A DNA stretch of 64,000 bases, from NCBI RefSeq assembly GCF_000276665.1, contig NW_004955438.1:15396051-15460050 (forward strand). Direction: 5' to 3'. The number at the start of each line of letters is the position of its first letter. The stretch's first letter is position 1. The notes under the pieces are model-generated. The model did no database searches. It was not told the DNA's origin and worked only from the letters and a program-made list of their open reading frames with translations. The position numbers were made by a program, and so were the translations under genes. Below, piece by piece: positions 32,460 to 43,684 of the stretch. Source of the DNA: Chinchilla lanigera (taxonomy: Eukaryota; Chordata; Mammalia; Rodentia; Chinchillidae).

Positions 32460-32725
32460 TTGGGATGATTCACGCACGTCCCCGGGCGGGCCTCTGCGGC
32501 CGGCGCGTGGTGGGCCAATTGTGTCATTGCACCTCCGGGCCATGACAGTTCTTGATCGCATGGTGGTGGCTGGTTTGATGGCTGGCGTGCGCCAGTGCGC
32601 ACTGCCACGTTGCTTCCCAGATGCCAGCTGCCTGCCTCCCGGGTGCCTGCGCAGCTGGGGTACGGCCCAGAGGTCGGAGCTCCCCACCGCCCGGCTTCCC
32701 AAGGGCAGGCGGCCTGCCTCCCAGG
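32460..32725 (-). promoter_or_regulatory. CpG-rich 5' segment of the composite element
   Basis: GC-rich with many CpGs, in strong contrast to the AT-rich intron around it. In element orientation it is the 5' end, where L1 and SVA-type elements carry their internal promoter, so promoter activity is inferred. Its source is not recognised; it could be the 5' UTR of the local L1 or ERV leader. Confidence 0.5.
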
Positions 32726-32759
32726 CCAAGGACAGAATTATTAAAAGAGATATTATTAG

Positions 32760-32912
32760 GGTTTTTTTGTTGTAGTGGTGGGGATCAAACTCAGGGACTG
32801 TGGTCCTATACCCTCAACCCTTTTTAAGTTGTCCAGGTTAGGTGTGAACTTGCTCCTCCTACCTTAACCTGCAACCAGCTGAGACTACCAGCATGTACCA
32901 CCAGGCCCAGTT
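32760..32912 (-). mobile_element. Dimeric B1-ID SINE, antisense
   Basis: 'gtggggatcaaactcagggactg' ID half, then 'taagttgtccaggttaggtgtgaacttg' and 'ctgagactaccagcatgtaccaccaggcccag' B1 half. Old. Confidence 0.65.
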
Positions 32913-32914
32913 TA

Positions 32915-33100
32915 CATACATACATACATTCATTCATTCATTCATTCATTCATTCAGTCTTTTTGAGACAGGGTCTCTATGCAGTTCAGGCTGGCCTTGA
33001 GCTCATTTTGTAGCCCAGGCTGGTCTCGAACTCACAATGATTCTCCTGCCTCAGCCTCCAGAGTGATGGGATTACAGGCGTGTGCCACCATGCCCGGCTT
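32915..33100 (-). mobile_element. B1-like SINE, antisense, with (ACAT)n/(ATTC)n tail
   Basis: The (acat)n then (attc)n microsatellite at 32,916-32,957 is the expanded tail. 'ttgagacagggtctctatgcagttcaggctggccttgagctcattttgtagcccagg' and 'gtgtgccaccatgcccggc' are B1 antisense. Confidence 0.9.
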
Positions 33101-33321
33101 ACAATTAATTTTTAAAAGTAGCTATTTTTCCGTAAAAATTAAGTTTATATTAAATCCTACACTTGAACATTATTATGCATTCAAATGTATATTAAAATTT
33201 AATCATGTCAATATTTAACTTATCCTTAAAGGAGATGTTTTTGCCTTCTATTACTAGAGTTTGAAAACTTGGGATTTAATCTGTTTAACTGAATTTTAAA
33301 GGTTATAAAACATTATAATAG

Positions 33322-33414
33322 GGGCTGGGGATTTAGCTCAGCGGCAAAAGCACTTGCCTGGCAAGTGCAAGGTCGTGAGTTCGGTTCCCGGTACCAGAGA
33401 AAAACCAAAAAAAA
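33322..33414 (+). mobile_element. ID-type SINE (young copy)
   Basis: 'ggggctggggatttagctcagcggcaaaagcacttgcctggcaagtgcaaggtcgtgagttcggttcccggtacc' is close to the consensus of this window. Flanking repeat aaaacattataata occurs on both sides. Confidence 0.95.
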
Positions 33415-33479
33415 AAAAACATTATAATACTCAACATATTTGCTAAATGTTCTCTACCCACCCAAGTCTTAATTGTTTT

Positions 33480-33779
33480 CCTAGTCACTTATCAGAATAA
33501 TACATGTTTGTTGTTAAAATTTTAAAAATAAATACACAGGAGAGTATAGAAGAAAGCAATTCCCTAAAATCTGCTTAATTCTCCACAAAGATAACTTGTA
33601 GCAGTATGACTGCCACTTTTCTAGAATTTTAACATATATTAATTTTAAACAGCTTTAAACTGTCTTAAACAGGAGGTCCCATAGTTCTGTAAAAAAGCTA
33701 TTTTCATTTCACAATAACATGGTTGCAGAAACATGGCCAAATACAAAATGTTGCTTTGTCTTTTAAAAATCTCTACCTA
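33480..33779. other. Unassigned, possibly old L1
   Basis: AT-rich intronic sequence with a vague resemblance to old L1 3' UTR. Not firmly assignable. Confidence 0.3.
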
Positions 33780-34005
33780 GCTGGGCATAGTGGCATAAAC
33801 CTGTAATTCCAGAACTTGGAAGGCTAAGGCAGGAGGAATTCTTGAGCTCAGGAGTTGAACACCAGGCTAGACAAACATACTGAGATCTGCCTCAAAATAA
33901 AAAAAATAAAATCAATAAAAGTAAGAATTGGGGATGTAGATCTGTGGTAGAATCCTTACCTAACATGTGTGAGTCCATGAATGCAATTCCCAGGGCCACA
34001 TAAAT
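33780..34005 (+). mobile_element. Dimeric B1-ID SINE
   Basis: 'agctgggcatagtggcataaacctgtaattccagaacttggaaggctaagg' B1 half, A-rich linker, then 'ttggggatgtagatctgtggtagaatcc' and 'gcaattcccagggccacata' ID half. Confidence 0.8.
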
Positions 34006-35249
34006 AAATAGATGAATAAATACCTCTACATAGAACTCCATTACACATATATGCCATAATTAATTAACCATATCCACACTGAGGGTCATATCCAATTTTT
34101 GAACATTCTAAACACTGTTACAATCCATTTACCTGTATCCTTGCCTACTCCAAATTGTCTCATTAGAATGAATTTCAAGAGGAAGATTACTGGGTTAAAG
34201 AGTATATATACATTTTTCTAATTTAGAGATGCATTGTCAAATAAGGTACAATTTACATTCCAATCAAGTCTGCATGAAAATGTTCAAAATGCTGGGCAAT
34301 ACTACTTTTTGCAATCTGAGGAAAAATGATCATACTATTTAATCTTTTTATTATTAGTGAAATATACTTTTTATTAATATATTTATTAGTCCCTACGTTG
34401 CTTTATATTTTTTGTTCATTTTTCTATTTGGCTGTTCTTTTATTAATTTGTAACACATTCCATATTAATATTAAAACTGCAACAGAAACATTCAAGTTAG
34501 CCTTTAAAAACTGTGATGGATTTTGTTATACATGTTTAGCTTTTTTAAAATAGTCAATTCTGTCACTAGTATTCTTTGTAAACTGGGTTTCATGCTTGCT
34601 AGAAACATTTTTACATCAGAAAACAAATTTATTTATAACTATGTAAGGAATTAGAATAGCATTTGAGAAAGTTCTTTAATTTGTGCTATAACCTCTAAAT
34701 TAGACTGTGGTAAGTACATGTCTATCAAGCAAAAAGCTGACATTATAGTTTATAGCACAATTATTGTTTAGGTAATTCAGTGTATTATTTTTTAAAATCC
34801 TAAATATAATTGTAACGACATATAACTGGTGCTGCTGTGAAATAAGATGGTAAAATTTTCTACATAACTGGAGCATCTTTCAGTAGGCAGAGAAATGCAG
34901 TGTTAGGTTTGTCTTCTAAGTTTCCTGAGACTGCTGAGCTTTATTTACACAATCCTTTATTTTTACTACAGGTACTTCTCTTTCAGCCAGCAACATCAAC
35001 AAGTGGGTCTAATCTCAAGAGTGCTACCTTAACCCTTTCTAAACTGCTTTCCCCAAGTGTCTGTTAATGCCTTTCTGTGCTCAGACCACAAACTAGAAAA
35101 TACCGGCTGAGGAGGGTCAGATGATGAAACACTGAAGAAAGGAAATCTCCATCCTTCAGTAGCAACAATATAAAAGTTTGGTCTACTACCTCTAGGATTC
35201 AGGTTATTTTGATTTTTTTAAAGTTTACTTACCAAGTAAACCTTCTCAA
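34006..35249. other. Unassigned intronic sequence, part probably old L1
   Basis: 34,060-34,330 has the look of an antisense L1M 3' part ('gaggaagattactgggttaaag'). The rest is AT-rich with nothing recognisable. Confidence 0.35.
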
Positions 35250-35432
35250 GCTGGGCGTGGTGGTGCACACCTGTAATCCCAGCACTCGGGAGGCTGAGGC
35301 AGGAGGATCGTTGTGAGTTCGAGGCCAGCCTGGGCTAAAAAGTGAGCTCAAGGTCAGCCTGAACTGCAGAGGGAGACCCGCCTCAAAAAGACAAATAAAT
35401 AAATAAATAAATAAATAAGTAAGTAAGTAAAA
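35250..35432 (+). mobile_element. B1-like SINE with (AAAT)n/(AAGT)n tail
   Basis: 'agctgggcgtggtggtgcacacctgtaatcccagcactcgggaggctgaggcaggaggatcgttgtgagttcgaggccagcctgggctaaaaagtgagctcaaggtcagcctgaactgcag'. Well preserved, with a tail expanded into (aaat)n then (aagt)n. Confidence 0.95.
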
Positions 35433-35849
35433 TAAAAATCTTGAGACACGTCACTTAAATTGCCTAAGCCCTTTGATCTTCCTGCCTCAGCCTCCTCCCC
35501 AACAGCAAGAATTACAGCCATGTGCTGCCATAGCCAGCTATCTCTGTTGATTCTTAAGGAATGTATAGTATTCACTTGCACTAATATGAGATATTTTTAC
35601 AGTACAGCATTCCTTATTATGTCCAAATTTCTTATTTGTACAGAAAACTGCTCAAATAGAAAGAAATCTCAAATTTTTTTTTAGAAAAAATGAAATCAAT
35701 TAGTATGAAACCTTTGAAAAATTAAGATAAATGAGTTGCTACTTTCTCCAGCCAACATAATTGCAGTTATTCTTAACTTTCCTCATTTTTAAGATCGAAT
35801 TGGTCTTACAATTTAGTGGGTTTTAATGTGTTCAAATGCTAATAATTTT

Positions 35850-36240
35850 AAAATATTTTTATAAAATATCATCCCATGACCATCAGCAGTCATTCCCATT
35901 TTCCTCTACTTCCTAACCAGAGAGCACTACTAATCTCTGTCTTTATACATTTTCCTATTTTGGACATTTTGCATAAGTGAAACCATACAGTATGTGGTCA
36001 TTTGTGATTGGCTTCTTTCAAAGTTCAACCACATTGTAACATGTATCAGTGATTCATTCCTTTTTATCTGCTGCATAATTATTTATTTAATTTACTCACC
36101 CATCCATCCACTGATGGACACTGTTTCTATTTTTTGGGTCATTATGAATAATGCTGCTGTGAACATTTGTGCAGAAGTGTGGACATCATTCTATGTTTCT
36201 TGAGTATATAATGAGGAGTAGAACATGTATTTTGAATTGT
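35850..36240 (-). mobile_element. Ancient L1 3' part, antisense
   Basis: 'taaccagagagcactactaatctctgtc', 'cattttgcataagtgaaaccatacagtatg', 'ccatccatccactgatggacac', 'gaataatgctgctgtgaacatttgtg' match an antisense L1M end. Confidence 0.75.
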
Positions 36241-36251
36241 TTACTTTCTAA

Positions 36252-36380
36252 ATCAGCCATGGTAGCACATGTCTGTAATCCCAGACTGCCACAAGTTTGA
36301 GGCCAGCCTAGCCTATGCAGTGAGTGCAAGGTCAGCCTGAATTACAAAGACCCTGTCTCAAAAGAACCAAAATACATAAA
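36252..36380 (+). mobile_element. B1-like SINE
   Basis: 'agccatggtagcacatgtctgtaatcccaga', with an internal deletion, then 'gaggccagcctagcctatgcagtgagtgcaaggtcagcctgaattac' and 'gaccctgtctcaaaa'. Confidence 0.8.
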
Positions 36381-36867
36381 TAAACTTTTAAAAAAATTAT
36401 TTACTTTCTGACCCTCCTTTCCCTTTCCACTATAAAGTAAACTACACAAGATCAGGGTTAGTTTTTCATTGTTAGATCTCCATTGACTAGAACTGCATCG
36501 TACACACAGTAGGTACTGTTACATTTTTTTTTCTGAGTGCATGACTGGAATAATTTTTTACTTTCTTTGGGTACACCAACTGAGCAGAGATGGAGGGACA
36601 ATTCACATTCAAGATGGTAGAGATCATAATTGTGCTCTGGTAAACCAAGAAATCACCTATATAATATAGGCAATTAAGATTTGATAAAATAATTGGGTTT
36701 AATCTTGATAATATTAGAGACATGGCCACTATTTTCATTAGCTCTCGAACAAAACTTTATCCAAAAAAGGTAATTTCTGAAAGCATCTGAAACCTATCAG
36801 GCTTTCAGTAATCATGGGTGAAAAATAAAAGTGAAGTAGGAAACACAATTAGTTCTCTTTGCAAAGG

Positions 36868-36957
36868 CCTTTTTTTTTTCCTGGTACCCGGAATCGAACT
36901 CATGACCTCACACTTGCCAGGTAGGTGCTGTGCCGCTGAGCTAAATCCCTAGCCCCT
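36868..36957 (-). mobile_element. ID-type SINE, antisense
   Basis: T-run, 'cctggtacccggaatcgaactcatgacctcacacttgccaggtaggtgctgtgccgctgagctaaatccctagcccc'. Young copy. Confidence 0.9.
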
Positions 36958-37964
36958 CAAATGTCTTTGTGTTGAATATACCCAGGGTCAAAATTGCAAG
37001 TATTTCTCCCTCATTCCTCTATAGCAAACTGGTTCACCAATTCTACCACAATTTAGACCAAGTCATTACTTATTATTTCAAATTGTCACAAAACAACCCT
37101 ACCAAACTTGATTTCTGCTTCCAGTATAATTCATCTAGCACACCAACATATATTAATTTTTCCTAAAATAACAGAGGTTCAACTAAGCATACAGAATAAA
37201 TACAAACTCCTAGCCATAAATTCTACCTCTTGTTCATATACTGCATTTCTCTTAATTTGGAAAGCTTCATTTTCTTCAGCCCAGTTTTATAGATTCTTCA
37301 CTGAACAAATATTTGGGCACTGACTATGTGCCTAGCACTGTGCTTAGTACTGGGGGTTATGGCAGTGAATAACACAGTCTTGGTTCTTATGTTCGTACAG
37401 TCAAGTGAGAAAAAGAGATATTTAAATAAATAATTACATAAACACTGAGATAAATGCCATGAAAAAGCATGAGGTCCTATGACAAAGAATGAGTAGAGAT
37501 GATTGACAGAAGAAGCTATGGTGAGAGTTAAGGCAGTTAAACAGTTTAGCAAATCCTAGAAACAGAAAGTAAAGTGGCTGGTGCAGAGTAAGCAAAGGGG
37601 TTGGAGGAAAGAATGATGTTAGGTGAAGTAGGGTCGGTAGGCAGAAGCCAGGTCATGTACACCTCTGCAAAAGACTTCGAGTCTGCAGCTAAGAAATCTG
37701 TTTAACTTTGCTAAGCCTTTCTAAACTTAATTGTGGAAACCTCTGTAAGAAGACCCAGTAACAGTCATGTATGGTATTCCATGGAATATACATTTAGTTA
37801 CAATAGTCACGGTATCATGCAAGCAATGTCTAGCTTGGGCTCATGCTTATGTTTTGAAAGTAACACAATACAAAAATTGATTTTTATTAAAAAAATCAAA
37901 AGGTACTGCACAGAAAAAAGTTAACATAGCAGGTATGACACTGCTATCCTTGAAAAGATCTGCC
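36958..37964. other. Unassigned intronic sequence
   Basis: Contains a MIR-like or L2-like phrase near 37,300 ('ggcactgactatgtgcctagcactgtgcttag'). Otherwise nothing recognisable. Confidence 0.4.
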
Positions 37965-38110
37965 TGTAAGGCTGGACTTTGCCCCATGAGCCATTTCCTT
38001 TTGTATTCTTTTGCTGCAGTAACCCTTAGCTGTGAGTCATACCACGTGTCAGTCCTGTGGAGTCCTCCAGTGAATTATCAAACATCGATTTGGTTTTGGG
38101 GATCTTAATG
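37965..38110 (+). mobile_element. Possible ancient LTR fragment
   Basis: 'ttgtattcttttgctgcagtaacccttagctgtgagtc' and 'cctccagtgaattatcaaac', followed by 'ggttttggggatc', resemble the 3' part of ERVL-type LTRs. Short; low confidence. Confidence 0.35.
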
Positions 38111-38332
38111 CAGGTACAAAATGGGATACCATGTGATGGCTTCATCTAACACTAGACTATGTTATTTGGGAATAAATATTTAGCTGGTATTCAGGTATAA
38201 AGCATTTTTCTAAAAAAAATCAGAATACTGGTCATGTTAACAAGAAAGACGGTGGCTATGATTGGAAAGAGGCAAGAGTAGGCCTTCTGAAATGCTTATA
38301 ATATTCTACTTTATGGCCAGGGTGGTGTCAAC

Positions 38333-38513
38333 TTTATTTATTTATTTATTTAGTTAGTTAGTTAGTTAGTCTTTTTGAGAAGGGGTTTCGCTATGCAGTT
38401 CAGGTTGGCCTTGAACTCACTTTGTAGCCCCTGGTCTCAAACTCACAATGATCCTCTTGCCTCAGCCTCCAAAAGTGCTCGGATTACAGGCATGTACCAC
38501 CATGCCCAGCGAG
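38333..38513 (-). mobile_element. B1-like SINE, antisense, with (ATTT)n/(AGTT)n tail
   Basis: Tail microsatellite (attt)n(agtt)n, then 'tttgagaaggggtttcgctatgcagttcaggttggccttgaactcactttgtagcccc' and 'catgtaccaccatgcccagc'. Confidence 0.9.
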
Positions 38514-38606
38514 TGTCAACTTTAAAATAATTGTTAAAAAAAGTTAAAATTATTTAATGTACTTCTTTGCATGTATATTCTTTGCTATTTCAATAAAGAA
38601 GTTCTA

Positions 38607-38985
38607 GAGAGTACTATGGTTTATATCCAAAAGTCCCCCAAAGCCTCATGGGGTTTTTAGGAAGTGGTTGGATTATGGGGTGTGATGCTCAGCAGTGGAT
38701 TAGTCCGCTGATGAGTTCATAGCAAAATGTGACTTGGGAGGTGAATGAAGCCTGGTTGGAGGAGGTGGGTCACTTAGGGCATGGCCTAGAAGGGTTTATC
38801 TTTTCTTCCCTTGATCTCTCTCTCTGCTTCCTGCACCATGAGCAATTCTCTGCCATGTTGCCCTGCCTTGGAGCCAGCAAACTATAGACTGAAAACTCTA
38901 CAAACTGTAAGCCAAAATAAACCTCTCCTCCTTTAAGTTGTGGATGTTAGGTACTGTGTCTCAGTGATGAAGAAAGTAACCAAGA
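38607..38985 (+). mobile_element. MaLR-like LTR, plus orientation
   Basis: 'atggtttatatccaaaagtcccccaaagcctcatgggg', 'gtgggtcacttagggcatggcctagaaggg', a TC-rich block, 'ccttggagccagcaaactatagactgaaa', and polyadenylation-type 'gccaaaataaacctctcctcctttaag'. It shares family-specific phrases with the opposite-strand LTR at 40,890-41,290. Confidence 0.75.
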
Positions 38986-39699
38986 CATAGAGTGTGTACA
39001 AATTTGAAAGTTTCAACTGAAGCCTTGAAACTCAATCTATTGCCTAAAGGAAAAAACATAGAATGAATGGAAAGCTAAGCACTGGGCTACAGGAAATGCT
39101 GATGATTTGGGGTCTGTGAAAGGAAAAAAAAAAAGTGAGTAAAGAAAGGAAAGTGTAGAAAACACTAAACAAGCTGGGTAGTGACCACGACAGGGTGCAT
39201 GTAAGAAACTGGCCCTTGAATGAGGTTTACTCCAAATTGAGAACTCATCTCTTTCCTCTTTGCTACCACAAAGTTTGAAACACACTTCAATTTCAACTTC
39301 TACTCTGAACGAACAAGTAATTAAGATTTCTATGTCCTCAACATACTAAGCTCCCAGAGTATTAGAAATGTATCTATAAATCCTCACTCTACTGCTATCA
39401 TCTTATTTTTCCTTTGACAACTATGTGAACCAACTATGTGCAAGATCCTTAGCCAAGCACAGTCTGGATTTTAAAAAAAAGGAGCTCCCAGTCTGGTGCA
39501 GGACATGTCTCACATATAAGTAACACAATGGGTACAGTTGGGTAAAAGCAGAAAGAATCTGAACATGGCATGGAAGTTAGAGGATGGTGATTAGGCTTCA
39601 ATGGAAAGAGGGTATTGCTCTGGTTTGTCCATTAAGGATATCAGAATTTAAACAGGAGAAATGTAAGGTAAGGACATTTTAAAAGAGAGAACAGTTTAA

Positions 39700-40165
39700 G
39701 ATTTAATAGGTAACACAATACCTATGATGTGGAACAACCTACATGTCCATCAACACATAAATGGACAAAGGAAATGTAGTGTAGACATACAATGGATTAC
39801 TAGCCACCTTAAAGAAGAAACATTTGACAATATGGATGAACCTTCAAGATGTTACGCTAAATTAAATAAGTCAGTTGTAAGAAGACAAAAATTACATAAA
39901 GTTACTTATATGAGTATTTATCTAGGTCTGGTCACTACCCTGACTAATTAGTGACTATAGTAGTCAAATTCATAGACTCCGAATGGAATGCTGGCTCCCA
40001 GAGGCAGGGTGGGAGAAATGAAGAGTTATTATCCAACAGGCACAAAATTTCAGGTAAGCAAGATGAATAAAGTCAATAATAATGCACTGCATATTTAACA
40101 AATTGTAAGAGGGTAGACCTCACATTGTATTACTACGCAAAATTAAACTTTAAAAAACAGAAATA
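39700..40165 (+). mobile_element. Ancient L1 3' part, sense
   Basis: 'gtggaacaacctacatgtccatcaacacataaatgg', 'acatacaatggattactagcc', 'gatgaaccttcaagatgttac', 'gtgggagaaatgaagagttatt'. Old L1M-type end; frames destroyed. Confidence 0.75.
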
Positions 40166-40534
40166 TGTAGGATAACATATAAGCACTAAGAAATAAGGCT
40201 AGAAAAGAAGGCTTGAGAGCTGATTAGATAGGAATAAAAAAGAAAGAAGCAAAGATAATGCCATTGTCCTTATAGGCAGATAAAGGAGACCAAGTGGATC
40301 AGCTAGAGAAACAAGAAAAACAGAAGAATGCAGTCTCAGAATTTAAAGGAGGAAAATGAAATGGAACTGAAAACTTGGAGATGTTTTGATTCTTTTTTAG
40401 AAGTATGGCTGCAAAGTGGTGCAGAGAAGTAAGGCAGTAGAAGAGAAGGATGTGGAAATTTGAAAAGATGTGTGTGAAAGGCGGTATTAAAACAAATGAA
40501 CAATTGAATGGGAATGTTGCAGTAATGGTGTAGT

Positions 40535-40730
40535 TTTCAGACAGGATGACTGTGGTCCACTCAGATATTTGGCAATGTCTGGCGGCATTTCTGGTCACCA
40601 CATGTGGGGGATCTATTGGCATTTAATGGGTAGAGGCCAAGAATGCTGCTAAACATCTTACATTATTAGTCCCCCACAACAAAGGCTCAAAATGGCAATA
40701 GTGCCAAAGTTGAGAAGCCTATAGTATAGT
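40535..40730 (+). mobile_element. MER5A (hAT-Charlie DNA transposon)
   Basis: 'tatttggcaatgtctggcggcatttctggtcacc', 'gggtagaggccaagaatgctgctaaacatc', 'cccccacaacaaaggc' and 'caatagtgccaaagttgagaagcc' follow the MER5A consensus almost end to end. Confidence 0.9.
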
Positions 40731-40889
40731 GTAAGAGATGCAGAAGAAAGAGGCAGAGATAAGCCAAAGAAGCAAGGCCTTTGGTAAACAAGAATATGCA
40801 TGGAGGAGAAAGACTTCCAGTTCTCTAGCTGGTGACCTGATTATAAAAATAATAGCACAATGATGGAAGAAGCTTCAAAAATTTATTTA

Positions 40890-41290
40890 CTTGAAAAGTC
40901 TACTGACTATGAAAACTGTCTTACTCTTCTTGTTGCTGATTCAAAATACCCAATACTCACAAGTAAAGCGGGAAAGGTTTATTTAGCTCAGTTTGTAAGG
41001 TTTCAGTTTGTTGTTGGCTGGCTCCAAGGCAGAGTGGCATGGCAGGCTGGCATGGCAGACAAGCATGGCACAGGAGAAACAGTTCATGGTGGGCAGAAGG
41101 TAACAAAAACAAGGAAGAGATGATCACAGCTCTTTCTATCCCCTTATACCTCATCCAGGCTAAACTAGGGTGGGTAACAATGACACCTTTAATCCCAGAG
41201 TCACACACTCTAGATCCAGCCACCTCTGAAAAAAACCCAACCCATAACCTCATGAGGCTTTGGGGGTACATTTAAACATCAGGCATAACA
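40890..41290 (-). mobile_element. MaLR-like LTR, minus orientation
   Basis: In reverse complement: 'cccccaaagcctcatgagg', 'tgccttggagccagcc', 'actgaaaccttacaaactgagc', 'taaataaacctttccc'. These phrases match the LTR at 38,607-38,985, so the two are one family in opposite orientation. No internal retroviral region lies between them. Confidence 0.75.
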
Positions 41291-41687
41291 AAAACATTCC
41301 AACTTATCTGATAAACATATGAGCACAATGTGCATGCCTTAAATCATTATCTACACAGTGACTACTTGATACAGATAAACCACTTTTCTTCTGAAATAGT
41401 CAAAACTTAAAATACTGGTATACTTTTTAAAAAAGAAATCTATATAAATGTAGAAATTATATTGAAAAGGTTAATAAATATAAATGATCAGAGTGCCCTG
41501 CTAGTGTAATTTTATTTTATAAAATTTCCCATGTGCCTTCTGGAAACTAATTACAGTTGATTTTTATATTAACAGTTCACACAGAGAAAAATGTGAAAAG
41601 GAAGCCTACAAAATACAACTTTTAAAGCTGCAAAGTGATATTGCTATGTAGAGTAAAAGGGAGTTAACAGTGATTACATAAAAATGG

Positions 41688-41890
41688 GGATCCTGATGTG
41701 GTGGCACACACCTGTAATCTGAGCTCCTGGGAGTCTGAGGCAGGAGGATCAAGAGCTTGAGGCCAGCCTGGACAACCTGGTGAGACTGTCTCAAGATAAA
41801 AAATTAAAATCTGGGGATTTAGCTCTTTGGTAGTGACACCCCGGGTTTGAATTCTCCCAGTACCGTAAGGCAAAACAAAACAACAAAACA
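41688..41890 (+). mobile_element. Dimeric B1-ID SINE
   Basis: B1 half 'tcctgatgtggtggcacacacctgtaatctgagctcctgggagtctgagg', linker, ID half 'tctggggatttagctctttggtagtgac' and 'ccgggtttgaattctcccagtacc', (aaaac)n tail. Confidence 0.8.
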
Positions 41891-42084
41891 CTAATATTGC
41901 TTGAACTAAGTAAAACTTCTCTTGAATAAATAAGTCTACAGACATAAACAGCACATACAAAATACAAGACAGATCTTGGCTTAACGTCTCAAAATTTGAA
42001 ACAGAAATAGCATTACATACATTTGCACATTTTGAAAAGTGGGAGAAAAAATATCTAAGCATCTGTGTTCCATATAGCGTATTA

Positions 42085-42230
42085 AGTGCTTTCATACAGA
42101 CTATCTTAGTTCAAACGGGAACCTTCAGGGTGATACTATTCATTTTACAGATGTGGAAAGTAAGGCACAAGAAAGGTAACTGCAGTAAAAAGCTAACAAA
42201 CTAGACATGAAAATAAGAGTCTTCTGTATA
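42085..42230 (+). mobile_element. MIR fragment
   Basis: 'tattaagtgctttcatacagactatctta', 'gggtgatactattcattttacagatgtggaaagtaaggcac' is the MIR core. Confidence 0.7.
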
Positions 42231-43365
42231 GTCATATACGACAAACAGATCTTTTCATATATCCCCCATATAACCTTCTAAATTTCTAAATGTATATTCT
42301 ATTCCTCTTTCCCTTATTTTAAAAATAACTTCCCTGTTTTAAAAATCCCTATGAAGTTTAATTTGCTTGACTAAGGCCAACACATGATGAATCTGCAAAT
42401 TTTAACTCTTTTTCTCCATCCTTCCTAACTTGTCAGACATTGTTGAAGCATGTGACTCAACTATGACTCTGTAATTAAGGCTGTAATCAGACTTCTATGT
42501 CATTAGCTATTACTAACATTTGCTACAAACTTACCCAACTGTGCCACAAAGCTTTTTGCTTACAAGAAAATTCTCAAGTCTAGTCTCAAGCAAGCAAAAA
42601 GTATTTTGGGAAGTCTAAGACAAGAATAATTTGTTTTTTGCAGCATATTATAGAATTCTTCCCAAATAACTCACAGATGAATCCCAGGTAAAATAAACCT
42701 AAATATAATTTCAAAACATGGAAAAAAGACAATATGACCCAATGTATACATGAATCAAAAACCATTACAGTATATCTCACAAATATGTACCAATATTATG
42801 TCAATCAAAACATACTTCTGAAGTTTTTAAAGACACATTATACTTGGAGTTAATTCTGCCATACAAATCTCCCCCTAAGAAGGGAGGGAAGGAAGGAAGG
42901 AAATGGCACAATAATAGCACACTCATTACTACTCCTTCCATAAGGATTATGGCCTAGGGAGACTCACATTTTTTCTCAGTGAAAATTTCTAGATAATAAT
43001 GAAGGATAAGCAAAAACAATGTCTGGTCTAATTAATTTTTCCACTTTCACTTTAAAGACAATAATATACCTCCAGTTTATTTTAAAATCACTTACAAAGT
43101 ACTCTTTCATGTTATTATTTGATCCTAACAACTGAATACTTACTATGCACCAGATACTATGCTATATCCTGTATGTTTTCACATAAAGCATAGTTATGTG
43201 GAGAGGTCAGACATACAAGTGATATACTGGAACATGGTCTGAACAGTTATCTGATGTACCAACAGAGTAGAGACCTACTGTTTGATTAATATAAGTGGAT
43301 CTTGAACAATAAAAAGGACCATATCAATCAGGAGAATTTTAATGATAATTCCAAGAAACTGGTTT
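42231..43365. other. Unassigned intronic sequence
   Basis: AT-rich. A (GGAA)n-type run at about 42,882-42,902 and a MIR-like phrase at 43,135-43,170 are the only marks. Confidence 0.4.
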
Positions 43366-43471
43366 ATTTTTTTTTTTATTTTTTTTGGTTTTTCTCCGGT
43401 ACCAGGAACCAAACTCACGACCTTGTGCTTGCCAGGCAGGCGCTTTTGCCGCTGAGCTAAATCCCCAGCCC
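43366..43471 (-). mobile_element. ID-type SINE, antisense (young)
   Basis: T-run, 'tttctccggtaccaggaaccaaactcacgaccttgtgcttgccaggcaggcgcttttgccgctgagctaaatccccagcc', with TSD caagaaactggttta on both sides. Confidence 0.95.
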
Positions 43472-43684
43472 AAGAAACTGGTTTAAACAGTAAGAAATTG
43501 ATCTGCCATGAGAAGATCCAGACCCTGCAAACCATGTGGCTAAATGATGTTATGAAGGGTATAGATTCCTTCTACCTCTCTGTTTTGCAAACTCCAGGGA
43601 ATTCTTCATCTTCTGCAGTTACAAGACAGCTGTCAGGAGCAATAGGAGTCTCATGCTCCTTTTAAAAAAAAAAATCTCTTCCCA

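Larger units (their letters stand above)
30984..32725 (-). mobile_element. Composite retrotransposon: CpG-rich 5' part + ERV gag/pro + L1 3'-UTR units
   Basis: A 1.74-kb insertion read on the minus strand. It is bounded by a perfect 14-bp target-site duplication, ccaaggacagaatt (30,970-30,983 and 32,726-32,739). Its 3' end (plus-strand left) is poly-T of 14 followed by the L1 signature 'attttaaagagtaaaagga'. In element order it holds a CpG-rich segment (32,725 to about 32,460), retroviral gag-like and nucleocapsid sequence (about 32,060-31,750), a protease fragment (31,643-31,440), and three L1 3'-UTR-like units (31,440-31,040). No LTR is present. The architecture resembles SVA-type non-autonomous elements mobilised by L1. 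CpG retention suggests it is not ancient. Confidence 0.8.

Noticed and set aside
33322..33414. tRNA gene (A and B box-like sequence)
   Set aside because: This is one of many dispersed ID SINE copies with tails and target-site duplications. The tRNA-like part does not form a standard complete tRNA.
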